Source: Blastopirellula sediminis (GTDB taxonomy: Bacteria; Planctomycetota; Planctomycetia; Pirellulales; Pirellulaceae). Taken from it: a stretch of DNA of 64,000 nucleotides. The stretch is taken from assembly GCF_020966755.1 (NCBI RefSeq), contig NZ_JAJKFT010000010.1, positions 2,506,720 to 2,570,719 on the forward strand, written 5' to 3'. The notes below the pieces were generated by a model, which saw nothing but the letters and a program-made list of their open reading frames with translations, was not told the DNA's origin and made no database searches. A program made the translations under genes and the position numbers. This document shows, one piece after another, positions 45,485 through 53,532 of the stretch (position 1 is the stretch's first letter; each line of letters opens with the position of its first letter).

Positions 45485-45940
45485 CTAATCCCACGCGTAT
45501 TGTTCGTTCAACACAATGCCGTGCCGCTCGCATAAAGCGCGGAACTCAGTCTTGAAGTCAAATCGACGATGATGTTCCTCTTGGCCGCGAACATAGGCCG
45601 TGACGTCAGGAACCTTCGATTCGCTTACCGAAAACGCTCCGTATCCGGCTTGCCAATAGAATCCTTGATATGGGGTTCCGAGCGTCTTCAGCCACTTTGA
45701 GGAAGAAGTTTTCAATTCGATGACGAGGTCCGCCAGCGAGATCGAACGCGAAAGGCAAAAGAGGAGATGAACATGGTCATCGACACCGCCGACGATTTGC
45801 GGTTCTGATTTTGCATTCCCGAGGCAGGTCGCTAAGTAGGCGTGGAGCCGAGCGCGTACGTCCACATCGCGCAGAAGCGGTTCGCGATGCTTGGTCGAGA
45901 AGACCAGATGACACCAGAGCCGGGCATACGATTGCGGCAT
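45485..45940 (-). CDS. REP-associated tyrosine transposase (RAYT)
   Basis: 151 residues, IS200-like Y1 HUH nuclease. HUH motif in GGVDDHVHLLFCLS (His56, His58) and a catalytic tyrosine candidate at Tyr116 in AYVRGQEEHHRR, with the EEHH pattern seen in TnpA_REP proteins; FYWQAGYGAFSVS (94-106) is also family-typical. The gene is intact and is flanked by REP-like hairpins in inverted orientation, the usual layout for a domesticated RAYT rather than a mobile insertion sequence. Confidence 0.9.
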   Translation of the reverse strand: MPQSYARLWCHLVFSTKHREPLLRDVDVRARLHAYLATCLGNAKSEPQIVGGVDDHVHLLFCLSRSISLADLVIELKTSSSKWLKTLGTPYQGFYWQAGYGAFSVSESKVPDVTAYVRGQEEHHRRFDFKTEFRALCERHGIVLNEQYAWD

Positions 45941-46011
45941 GGTGGTCCTCCGATTTGGAACCGATTCGATTGGGTTCGCCCCTCCGGGGCTTTCGATCGA
46001 ATTGACGGCGG

Positions 46012-46041
46012 TTTACCCAGGGCTGCGCCCTGGGCTAGGTT
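46012..46041. repeat. REP hairpin right of the RAYT gene (family C)
   Basis: CCCAGGGC-TGC-GCCCTGGG hairpin (46016-46034) in an arm matching the left REP at about 28 of 30 positions in inverted orientation. Two GCCCC-TCC-GGGGC hairpins flank it at about 45978-45991 and 46047-46060. Confidence 0.85.
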
Positions 46042-46087
46042 CGAACGCCCCTCCGGGGCTAAGACGTAAAAAGACGCTCGCTTTGCG

Positions 46088-46708
46088 CTACCCCATCTTC
46101 CGCACAACGCCGACGACCACGCCGCGGACCTTGGCGTTCTTCACGTAGATCGGATCCATTGATGAGTTCGCGGGCTGTAAGCGGATACGGTTCTTTTCGG
46201 GGAACCAATATTTGAGGGTCGCTTCGCCGTCGTCGGTTTCGGCGACGACGATCTGACCGGTTTGGGCGCTGGTCTGTTTACGAACGACGACGTAGTCGCC
46301 ATCTTCGATGTGCGCTTCGATCATCGAGTCCCCTTTGACCGCCAGCACGAATTGATCATGCCGCGCGAACATCTCACGGAAATCGATCAGCTCTTTCTGC
46401 TCGATCGCTTCATGCAGGACGCCGGCCGCGATCTGGCCAACAAGGGGCAAACCGACTTCATCTTGCTCGTCGCAGGTAAGCTGGATGGCCCGCGACATAT
46501 TCGGCTCGCGGGAGATCAGCCCTTTTTTCTCCAAGGCCTTCAGATGACACATCACGCCGTTTGGAGAGCTGATTTCAAACTGATCCCCAATTTCCCGCAC
46601 CGTAGGACCGTAGCCGCGAGAGACGATTTTCTCTCGGATGAAGGAAAACACGTCCCGTTGGCGTTGCGTCAATTGATCGAGAGCGCTGGTGCTGTTGGAA
46701 GAGGCCAT
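46088..46708 (-). CDS. lexA: LexA SOS repressor
   Basis: 206 residues, normal length. Winged helix-turn-helix (1-75: LTQRQRDVFSFIREKIVSRGYGPTVREIGDQF, SPNGVMCHLKALEKKGLI) and a C-terminal autoprotease: cleavage site Ala95-Gly96 (GQIAAGVL), catalytic Ser128 (VKGDSMIEAHI) and Lys166 (EATLKYWFP). RecA filaments would trigger its cleavage. It is divergent from the Flp pilin gene. Confidence 0.94.
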   Translation of the reverse strand: MASSNSTSALDQLTQRQRDVFSFIREKIVSRGYGPTVREIGDQFEISSPNGVMCHLKALEKKGLISREPNMSRAIQLTCDEQDEVGLPLVGQIAAGVLHEAIEQKELIDFREMFARHDQFVLAVKGDSMIEAHIEDGDYVVVRKQTSAQTGQIVVAETDDGEATLKYWFPEKNRIRLQPANSSMDPIYVKNAKVRGVVVGVVRKMG

Positions 46709-46737
46709 GAAGCCGGTCTCCAGGGGTGAGGTAGCTT

Positions 46738-46800
46738 ACCTACCGACAAGCATAATATACGGCTGTACATACGGCAATAGCATTTGTACACCGTCGACCC
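46738..46800 (-). promoter_or_regulatory. Possible lexA promoter and operator
   Basis: On the minus strand, TATTAT (a -10-like box) lies just downstream of two TGTACA palindromes spaced by 15 nt (46764-46769 and 46785-46790), with a TTGCCG at -35-like position but short spacing. The duplicated TGTACA sites are an operator candidate; no canonical GAAC-N4-GTTC or CTGT-N8-ACAG box was found. Confidence 0.3.
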
Positions 46801-46952
46801 CACGAAAAGTCAATAATCTCTCCCCCCGGCTTTTGCTAATTTGCCGATTGTGAACTAGGGTTCCAATACAACCAACTTCCTTTATTTAAAGATCCTGGTG
46901 GTTCCTGGGACACGTAAAAACCGGGATCAATAACCTATCCGGGAACCGAGTC

Positions 46953-47141
46953 ATGTCTCACCTGATCCACTTCTTGCTATCCGAAGACGGGCCAACCGCG
47001 GTTGAATACGCGGTAATGCTCGCGGTGATCCTGGTCGTATGCCTCACGGCGATCGGCTTTATGGGTCAACAGGTCGGAGCGGGCTACCAGCACGCGTCCG
47101 ACGAATTTGCCCGCACATTTCCCTCTTCGATTTCGCCATAA
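46953..47141 (+). CDS. Flp/Fap-type pilin
   Basis: 62 residues: short leader, then the type IVb pilin core SEDGPTAVEYAVMLAVILVVCLTAIGF with the processing glycine followed by the conserved EYA and a hydrophobic helix. It would be cleaved by a prepilin peptidase and assembled by a Tad system encoded elsewhere; no tad genes are in the window. The leader mRNA holds a hairpin ending 5 nt before the ATG. Confidence 0.88.
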   Translation: MSHLIHFLLSEDGPTAVEYAVMLAVILVVCLTAIGFMGQQVGAGYQHASDEFARTFPSSISP

Positions 47142-47175
47142 CATCGCTCGCTCGCTTACCGCCACGACGATGAAT

Positions 47176-47207
47176 AAGCCGCGGTCCTTCGGGACGGCGG
47201 CTTTTTT
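47176..47207 (+). terminator. Terminator of the pilin gene
   Basis: 12-bp stem with one mismatch (AAGCCGCGGTCC/GGACGGCGGCTT), TTCG loop, then a run of T. Confidence 0.82.
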
Positions 47208-47360
47208 CGTGGCGGTTCTGACGGTTATGCGACCTCCAAAATCAACCCGATTCGACCCCGATTGAGCGGAACGACCTCGCGCCGTGCTACATTTTTGGGA
47301 AGTCCACGTACTGCGCGTCGGCCCGTTGAAACTCCCCCTCCGCTTGTTTGGAGTCTCGCC

Positions 47361-47753
47361 ATGTTGAAGAGCCTGCTCTCCGCTTTTGTTTTGGTCGCCC
47401 TGACGTGCGGCGTCGCCGCAGCGCAGCAAAACGAGAAAGAACGTTACGTGGTCATCCCGACCGACGACAAACCGTTCTCCGTCGATCAAAGCAACTACGT
47501 CCGCCTGGTCGGCGAAGGGATCTCCGGCGCACGCATCAAAATCGAAATCAAAGGCCCGGCCGAAGTCGACATGATCTCGTTCATCAAACGAGTCAAAGGA
47601 GGCAACACGCTGCTTGGCGCCCAGGTCAAACAGTACGACCTGAAACTGACCGGCAAGGGAAAAGTGACCGCGACGATCACCGTCGTCTTCCCCGACTCGA
47701 CTTCCGAGCCGAAGGTGAAGAAGTATGAGTTTGAAGTGACGGGGCAGGACTAA
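47361..47753 (+). CDS. Secreted protein of unknown function
   Basis: 130 residues from MLKSLLSAF with a signal peptide ending VAAAQ. The mature part is predicted mostly beta (VVIPTDDKPFSVDQSNYVRL, KIEIKGPAEVDMISFI, KKYEFEVTGQD), a single small beta-sandwich in appearance. No family recognised. Convergent with pstS. Confidence 0.72.
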   Translation: MLKSLLSAFVLVALTCGVAAAQQNEKERYVVIPTDDKPFSVDQSNYVRLVGEGISGARIKIEIKGPAEVDMISFIKRVKGGNTLLGAQVKQYDLKLTGKGKVTATITVVFPDSTSEPKVKKYEFEVTGQD

Positions 47754-47773
47754 CGGCAGAACGCGACGCGTCG

Positions 47774-48760
47774 TTATTCGGCCGCGTCCGCGATGTTCGC
47801 TCGTTGTCGTTCCCGCTTTACCGAGGAAGCGGCCAACGGGACCAGCCCGTCCTGGGCGACGAGATCTTGTCCGTCGCCGCTCAGTACGAACTTGAGAAAC
47901 TCTCGCCGCAAGGGATCGATCTGCTCTTGCGGCGGGACGTTCAAGACCAGGTAAAACTTCTGCGTCAGCGGATAAGCGTCGATGTTCTCAGCGGTCGGCG
48001 TTACCGGTTTGCCGCCGGCGACTAGCGGAACCGCCCGCACTCCTTGCGCTTGATAGGCGATGCCAGCGTAACCGCAGCCGGCGGTGTCGACGGCGATCTG
48101 CCGGACGATCGCGGCGCTGCCGGGCAGCTCTTGCACCGAAGGCTTGAAGTCGCCGCTGTTGAGCCCCTTCGACTTGAAGATCCCGTAGCTGGTAGCCAGG
48201 CTGTTGCGGCCGTAAGGATGAATCGATAGTTTCGCCATCGGCGCGGCCGGCGGCAGCAATTGATTCCACTGCTCCAGATTGCCGCCGCCCAGTTTGCGCG
48301 TCGCCGAGAAGATCGCGTCAACCTCCGACCGCTCCAACTGCGTCAGCGGGTTGCGGGCATGGACGAAGACCGCCAGCATCTCGCAGCCGACCAGGATCTG
48401 CGTCGGCGGGTAGCCGAACTTCTCCTCAAACGCCGCCAGCTCTTTCTCTTTCAACGGGCGACTGATCGTGCCGATGTCAGCTCGACCGGCAATCAACGCG
48501 GCGGTCGCCGTCGATGATCCTTTCCCTTCGATCACGATCTGTACGCCGGGATGCCGTTTCTCAAACTCGGCGCCCCACAAGGTCACGATGTTGTTCATCC
48601 AGTCGGACCCGACCAGGCGAATCTTGCCGGACAGCTTTTCTTCGCCGGCGACGTAATGCGGCAAGTCGGGATCGGTCTGAACTTGTGCCGCCGCCAGCGA
48701 CGGCAAGACTAGCAGCGAAACCAGGGCGACGTAGCTGCGACGTTGAATTCTGGAATTCAT
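47774..48760 (-). CDS. pstS: Phosphate-binding protein, PstS type
   Basis: 328 residues with a signal peptide (1-25). PBP type II fold for phosphate: GKIRLVGSDWMNNIVTLWGAEFEKRHPGVQI, GKGSSTATAALIAGRADIGTISRPLKEKE, HPYGRNSLATSYGIF and ENIDAYPLTQKFYLVLN. Such proteins deliver phosphate to a PstCAB importer; none is adjacent, so it may be a stand-alone scavenging or sensing protein. No clear Pho box was seen upstream. Confidence 0.85.
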   Translation of the reverse strand: MNSRIQRRSYVALVSLLVLPSLAAAQVQTDPDLPHYVAGEEKLSGKIRLVGSDWMNNIVTLWGAEFEKRHPGVQIVIEGKGSSTATAALIAGRADIGTISRPLKEKELAAFEEKFGYPPTQILVGCEMLAVFVHARNPLTQLERSEVDAIFSATRKLGGGNLEQWNQLLPPAAPMAKLSIHPYGRNSLATSYGIFKSKGLNSGDFKPSVQELPGSAAIVRQIAVDTAGCGYAGIAYQAQGVRAVPLVAGGKPVTPTAENIDAYPLTQKFYLVLNVPPQEQIDPLRREFLKFVLSGDGQDLVAQDGLVPLAASSVKRERQRANIADAAE

Positions 48761-48886
48761 CGAGGGAGCGCTCCAGCGGTTGGCGAAGTCGCTTATCGTG
48801 ACGTATCCGCGTTAACGTTTTGTGAAGCGACGGGAAATGTCGCTCGATTGCGTCGAGCGTAAATTCGCAGGTATCCGCCGGGCTCT

Positions 48887-49540
48887 CTAGGTCGCCACGT
48901 TGAACGTGATTACCGTCCCGCACGATTGGCAAAGGACGAAGCAGAAGGCCATGTACGCTCCTTGGAATTCATACCAAAACTCGTCATCTCCGTTGACCGG
49001 AATCGGCGAAATCATCGCGATCGTTTGAAACGAAATCGGCCGTTCAAAATGATCGCAGGCTGGGTTCTTACAGATGATTTCGCCGGCGTTTTCAATGTCT
49101 GCTTGTTCGCCGCCGCACTGCAGCAGATCGTTGCCGCTCCAAGCGTTGTCGGCAGCGAGAGGAATCATGTCGAGTCGCAGCGAAGGGAGTTCATCTACCT
49201 GCACGTATTGCGAATCCGGTTCATTCGGTTGCTCATCGTCCAGCCAGAGTATCCGGATCTCGTCGTCTGAGACGATCCCGTACTGCATCGACGCTCCGCC
49301 GTATCCGTATTTCAACGGGTGGTAGAGAGGAAGTCTGGTAAGCGCCGGCTCGGCTTGGAAGGGAACATTCTCAGCAGTCAAGTCGAGCGACGCGAGCAAC
49401 TGTACGGGAACGTCGCTGCCGGTCGGGCAGAGTCCTTGATAGGGAAGGCTTCCGCCGAATTGATGACGCCCGGTCGCAGCAGGAACAAGCCGAAACGATT
49501 GTTGGCTCTTGGTTGCGATTTTAGCGACCGGCTGCGTCAT
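48887..49540 (-). CDS. Uncharacterised protein, possibly DUF1963-like
   Basis: 217 residues, soluble. HQFGGSLPYQGLCPTGSDVPVQLLASLDL and a late QYVQVDELPSLRLDMIPLA resemble the DUF1963 (YwqG) pattern, in which a GG-x-P segment is followed by a 'quality of match' beta domain; the similarity is weak. Cysteine pairs (C-x4-C near 164, C-x2-C near the end) could bind zinc. Function unknown. Confidence 0.6.
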   Translation of the reverse strand: MTQPVAKIATKSQQSFRLVPAATGRHQFGGSLPYQGLCPTGSDVPVQLLASLDLTAENVPFQAEPALTRLPLYHPLKYGYGGASMQYGIVSDDEIRILWLDDEQPNEPDSQYVQVDELPSLRLDMIPLAADNAWSGNDLLQCGGEQADIENAGEIICKNPACDHFERPISFQTIAMISPIPVNGDDEFWYEFQGAYMAFCFVLCQSCGTVITFNVAT

Positions 49541-49607
49541 GGTTGTGCTTTATCGAAGGAGGCGACGGGTTTGATCAGAGTTGCTTCAGTCGTCCCATTA
49601 TTGCAGA

Positions 49608-49632
49608 AAGGCCGCAGTCCATCGACTGCGGC
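49608..49632 (-). terminator. Terminator of the NagB-PIG-L gene
   Basis: Perfect 9-bp stem GCCGCAGTC/GACTGCGGC with a 4-nt loop, followed on the minus strand by CTTTC; 67 nt past the stop. Confidence 0.5.
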
Positions 49633-49698
49633 TCTTCCCAAGTTTTCCATTCCGGAAAGCGGCGTTCAATCCATCCGCTTTCCCATTTCCGCTTTTCT

Positions 49699-51600
49699 TT
49701 ACAGCGGCACGCCGTTCCAGCGGACGAAGGCTTCGATCGCGAAGTACTCGGGCAGGCCGATCTGGTTGTAGTTGTCGGCGGTTCCCTTGTTGCGATCTTC
49801 GGCTCGTTGCCAGAACTCGCGCGGGTCGCTTCCCGGGAAGAGGGCGCGGTCCTTTTGGCTTTCGTGCATGAAGATCGCGTGTCGCTTCAGGCTGATGTCG
49901 CCCGGGCTGAGCGGGACGGCGATTTCGATTTCGTGCAGCGGGTACTCTTGCCAGGCGCCGCGGTAGAGCAACGCGTCAGGACGCGAGCCGGTTTCGACTT
50001 CGATCCGCTTCAAGGCGCGGAAGATCGCCATCGCACAGACGCGGTGCGTGCCGTGCGGGTCCGACAAGTCGCCGGCGATGTAAACCTGGTCGGGCTGCTC
50101 ACGCATCAACAGGTCGTAGATGATGTCGATATCTTCCTGGCCGAGCGGGTTCTTCGAGACGGTGCCGGTCTGATAGAACGGCAGGTCGAGGAAGTGGAGA
50201 TGCTCTTCCTTGCAGCCAACCTTCAAGGCGCCAGCCTTCGCTTCGCTGCGACGGATCAGCCCCTTGATGTTCATGACCGACAGGATGTCCGGTTCGCCTG
50301 GCTTCTTCGAGGCGAGCGAGCCGGCCACTTCCTGTTCGACTTCCAGCGAACGCTGGCCGTCGATGCCGAACATCCGGTTGTATTCGCTGACGAAGTCGGC
50401 GTAACGCTGGGCGTCGTGATCGAAGACGGCGATGTTGCCGCTGGTCATGTAGGCGATGTGGACCTCGTGACCATCTTCGACCAGGCGAATCAGCGTGCCG
50501 CCCATGCTGATCACGTCGTCGTCCGGGTGGGGACTGAAGCAGATCGTCTTCTTCCGCACTTTGCCGGCCGGGTGATATTCAATCGTCTCTTGCATCCACT
50601 TGAAGACGCGATGAGCGAGCGTGCTGGCCGGGCCATGATGGCGAAGCAACTGGTGCAAGTTGAACTTGCGGAAGTCGTCGTCGTCCAGCTTCAACAGCGC
50701 CTTGCCGGTCTGTTGGCACAGCCAGATGACCGCCTTCTTGATCAGCGAGTCGGTCCATTCGACGCTTCCCAAGGCCCACGGCGTCTTGACGTCGGTCAGC
50801 TTGCTGGCGGCCGCTTCGTCGATCAAGACTTGCGCGTCCGGGTGATCTTGCAGGAAGCTGGCCGGGATGCGGTCCGAAGGAGTCGCTTCGACCGTTTCGC
50901 GAATCACGGTCGACTTCCCTTCGCCGAGGGCGAGCAGCAAGATGCGCCGCGCGTCCATGATGGTGGCGATCCCCATCGTGATGGCGCTGGTCGGGACGTT
51001 TTCTTCCTGGAAGAAATCGCTGGCGGCCGACTTCCGGGTGACCGGGTCAAGCGTGCACAGCCGAGTGCGGCTGTTGCGGATCGAGAACGGTTCGTTGAAA
51101 CCGATGTGGCCGTTGCCGCCGATGCCGAGCAACATCAGGTCGATGCCGCCCGCTTCTTCGATCTGGCGTTCGTACTCGCGGCAGTAGGCGTCGATCTGGT
51201 TGTGCGGGACGTTGCCGTCGGGGATGTGGATGTTCTCGGCCGGAACGTTCACGTGATTGAAGAACGTTTCGTACATCGTCCGGTGATAACTTTGCAGCTG
51301 CGTCGGGCAGATGCCGTAGTACTCGTCCAGATTGAACGTAATGACGTTCGAGAAGTCGAGGCCTTCCTCGTGGTGCATGCGGACCAGTTCGCGATAAACG
51401 CCGGTCGGGGTCGACCCGGTCGGCAGACCGAGGACCGCCTTTTGACCATACGAATTACGCTCGCGAATCACGGCAGCGACGATTCGAGCGACGTGGCGGG
51501 CCAGCTCTTCGCTGGTGTGGAAGGTGAAAGTGGGGATGCGCACGCCGCGGACGGGGGCCGCGGTCGGCAACGAGGCGCTGTTGGTCATGTTTTGAATCAT
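49699..51600 (-). CDS. nagB: NagB-PIG-L fusion: glucosamine-6-phosphate deaminase plus deacetylase-like domain
   Basis: 633 residues. The N-terminal NagB domain (about 25-290) has GLPTGSTPTGVYREL, NLDEYYGIC and LGIGGNGHIGFNEP, and would convert glucosamine-6-phosphate to fructose-6-phosphate and ammonia. The C-terminal PIG-L/LmbE domain (about 345-560) carries SPHPDDD (His358, Asp360-362) and DPHGTHRVCAMA, the zinc-binding deacetylase motifs. A similar fusion is found in Bacteroidetes NagB proteins. Together the domains suggest amino-sugar catabolism (deacetylation and deamination); whether both act in one pathway is inferred. Confidence 0.9.
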   Translation of the reverse strand: MIQNMTNSASLPTAAPVRGVRIPTFTFHTSEELARHVARIVAAVIRERNSYGQKAVLGLPTGSTPTGVYRELVRMHHEEGLDFSNVITFNLDEYYGICPTQLQSYHRTMYETFFNHVNVPAENIHIPDGNVPHNQIDAYCREYERQIEEAGGIDLMLLGIGGNGHIGFNEPFSIRNSRTRLCTLDPVTRKSAASDFFQEENVPTSAITMGIATIMDARRILLLALGEGKSTVIRETVEATPSDRIPASFLQDHPDAQVLIDEAAASKLTDVKTPWALGSVEWTDSLIKKAVIWLCQQTGKALLKLDDDDFRKFNLHQLLRHHGPASTLAHRVFKWMQETIEYHPAGKVRKKTICFSPHPDDDVISMGGTLIRLVEDGHEVHIAYMTSGNIAVFDHDAQRYADFVSEYNRMFGIDGQRSLEVEQEVAGSLASKKPGEPDILSVMNIKGLIRRSEAKAGALKVGCKEEHLHFLDLPFYQTGTVSKNPLGQEDIDIIYDLLMREQPDQVYIAGDLSDPHGTHRVCAMAIFRALKRIEVETGSRPDALLYRGAWQEYPLHEIEIAVPLSPGDISLKRHAIFMHESQKDRALFPGSDPREFWQRAEDRNKGTADNYNQIGLPEYFAIEAFVRWNGVPL

Positions 51601-51850
51601 AGAATTCCGGTTCAGGGCATCGAGCGGTTACCGAGCCATTAAGTATGGATGGTGGGGAGTAATGGCTCCAGCCTCACCTTTGCGCCCTCCATGCGTCTCT
51701 GTGCCGAGGGGCAATAACTGCGGGAATCCCCGCATCAGGCGAGCAAAAATACCGCTACGAATCGCCGTAATTTGCGAGAATTTCAATTTCCCGCCCAGCG
51801 ACCTTCCCATTGTTGGCAGTACGGACCACCGTCGCAAGTTGCCAGAAAAC

Positions 51851-52597
51851 CTACGTAACCGACTGGAATAACTGCCAGGCGAACCCTTCTTCCAGCTGCG
51901 GCGTCGCCGCAAACTCCAAATGCAGAATCCGCCGATGACGTCGCGTCTCGGCCGCCGATTCGCCGCTGGCATGGGAGAGCAAAGGACGCATCGCCAACAC
52001 GTCGCCGCGACGACAAGCGACAAGATGGGGCGTACCGCTAGCTGCCGCTTTGCCGGTTTTATGCGATCCGGGTAGCACTTGAAGTGCGCCATTGGCTGCG
52101 TCGACGTCGTCCAGGTGAATGCGGAGCGTCAGCATTTGCTGCAGCAAGTCGAGCGGCGCTTCGACATGAGGAACGCCTGCCTTGAGGGTCGGCTTTTCGT
52201 ATCGCCCGCTGGCGGCGACATGCTCTCGCACCGCGATCGTCAGATCTTTGTGCCAAGGAAGCGACCAGGTCTTCTCCGGCGGTTTGTCGAAGTAGAGAAC
52301 GCGGACCAGGCCGCAATGGGCGCCGAGTACCTCCAATAGCAAGTCAACCAACGACGACTTGCGCCAAACCTGCGCGACGGCAGGATATACTGACAGGACG
52401 TTGCGAGCGGCATACGCGGCGCCGGCTCTTGTACGGATCGATTCTCCGTCACGCTGCGATTCCGCGATCGCCACAGTCAGATCGGCAGTGATCTGATCCA
52501 ACTCTTCCGCCGTGAACGGGGAAGGGAGGAGGGCGAACCCGTTTTGATTCAGGCGGCTTACGCAGACATTACTTGCCAAGTCGTCGTCGATACTCAT
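51851..52597 (-). CDS. Phytanoyl-CoA dioxygenase-family protein
   Basis: 248 residues. Non-haem Fe(II)/2-oxoglutarate fold: WSLPWHKDLTIAV gives the H-x-D iron ligands, LRIHLDDVDAANGALQVLPGSHK the beta core, with the distal His and Arg region at RPLLSHASGES. It is a hydroxylase of an unidentified substrate. It starts 33 nt from a divergent gene at 52630. Confidence 0.82.
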   Translation of the reverse strand: MSIDDDLASNVCVSRLNQNGFALLPSPFTAEELDQITADLTVAIAESQRDGESIRTRAGAAYAARNVLSVYPAVAQVWRKSSLVDLLLEVLGAHCGLVRVLYFDKPPEKTWSLPWHKDLTIAVREHVAASGRYEKPTLKAGVPHVEAPLDLLQQMLTLRIHLDDVDAANGALQVLPGSHKTGKAAASGTPHLVACRRGDVLAMRPLLSHASGESAAETRRHRRILHLEFAATPQLEEGFAWQLFQSVT

Positions 52598-52629
52598 TCG
52601 GTTTTCTGAGTTTTCCGCGCGAGGAATCT

Positions 52630-52995
52630 ATGAGCTACAACGTCGGACTGTTGATCGAAGCGGCGCCTGTCGACCACGACGAAGCAATGCGATACTTTCA
52701 TGAGCTTTACGAGCATAGCGAATTCGGCCAGCCGCACTCAACGTTTGTCGAAATGCACGATGAGCTGACGACGCCATTTCCCTGTTTGTGCGCCATGCCG
52801 GATGACGACATTGATGACCGCGTCTGGTCGGACGGGCCGCTCATTAACAACTTCGGCAGTCGGACGGCCGTAATCGGGATTTCGTATTCGCGCGCCGACG
52901 AGGTGTTGCCGGTCGTGCTACGTTTGGCAAGTCGCCTGGGCGTGACCGTTTTTGACTGGCAAACCAACCTGATTCATCGGCCCGGTGAGACTTGA
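52630..52995 (+). CDS. Uncharacterised protein
   Basis: 121 residues from MSYNVGLL, with a GAGGAA site upstream. Soluble, acidic; resembles nothing recognised. Its 3' end overlaps that of the opposing gene by 22 nt. Confidence 0.65.
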   Translation: MSYNVGLLIEAAPVDHDEAMRYFHELYEHSEFGQPHSTFVEMHDELTTPFPCLCAMPDDDIDDRVWSDGPLINNFGSRTAVIGISYSRADEVLPVVLRLASRLGVTVFDWQTNLIHRPGET

Positions 52996-53483
52996 TTCTC
53001 CGGCGTCGCTGTGCCGATGTGAGGATCGACATATTTCGACCAGATCGCGTCGAGCAAGTCGAAGGGAGCCTTCGTGTTCGTTTCCAAGACGCTCCCAAAC
53101 TCCTCCTGGAATTCGTCTATGCTGATCGGAATCGGTTGCACGTCACCGGGGCTCTCGCCGACGAAGAGGGCGACTTCGTCCTGCCAGCGAGCAAGATGGG
53201 TCATCCGCAAATCGATTTCGTCCTTCAGCAGCAGGTAGACGTCATGGCTGTTCTGATAGGGAGAGTTTGCCGGCTGTCGCAGCAGGTAAACGACGACCGG
53301 CCGGCGATCTTCGCAAACGAGGAACGCTTCGTACTGGTCGGTCGCTTCGGGGCGTGCGTCGATGCCGACGGTTCGGAAAATCGTCGGCGGCAATTGCGAG
53401 ATCGGTCGCTGCGCGTAGTAGACAAGCCACGCGGCGGCCAACAGGAACGCCACGACTGCCAGGAGAGTCAGTTTTAGTTTCAT
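52974..53483 (-). CDS. Membrane-anchored protein of unknown function
   Basis: 169 residues from MKLKLTLLAV with one N-terminal membrane helix (about 4-25) and a soluble domain (DQYEAFLVCEDRRPVVVYLLRQPANSP, RWQDEVALFVGESPG). No family recognised. Frame upstream of 53483 runs into the region of a family B relic and is not coding-like. Confidence 0.65.
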   Translation of the reverse strand: MKLKLTLLAVVAFLLAAAWLVYYAQRPISQLPPTIFRTVGIDARPEATDQYEAFLVCEDRRPVVVYLLRQPANSPYQNSHDVYLLLKDEIDLRMTHLARWQDEVALFVGESPGDVQPIPISIDEFQEEFGSVLETNTKAPFDLLDAIWSKYVDPHIGTATPENQVSPGR

Positions 53484-53493
53484 GGTGGGCCGG

Positions 53494-53525
53494 CCGCATT
53501 CGCTTGCTTGCGTTGCGGGCTCGTA
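53494..53525. repeat. Relic of repeat family B
   Basis: CCGCATTCGCTTGCTTGCG followed by TTGCGGGCTCGTA aligns with the right arm of the complete family B elements with several substitutions. It lies in the 49-nt gap between two minus-strand genes; no partner arm. Confidence 0.45.
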
Positions 53526-53532
53526 GCGGAGG

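Noticed and set aside
46030-46062. GGTTCGAACGCCCC, resembling a tRNA T-loop
   Set aside because: It belongs to the REP hairpin cluster; no acceptor or anticodon stem is present.
49543-51642. 699-codon ORF opposite the NagB-PIG-L gene
   Set aside because: Antisense to two catalytic domains; composition (V, R, D, A) typical of mirror frames.
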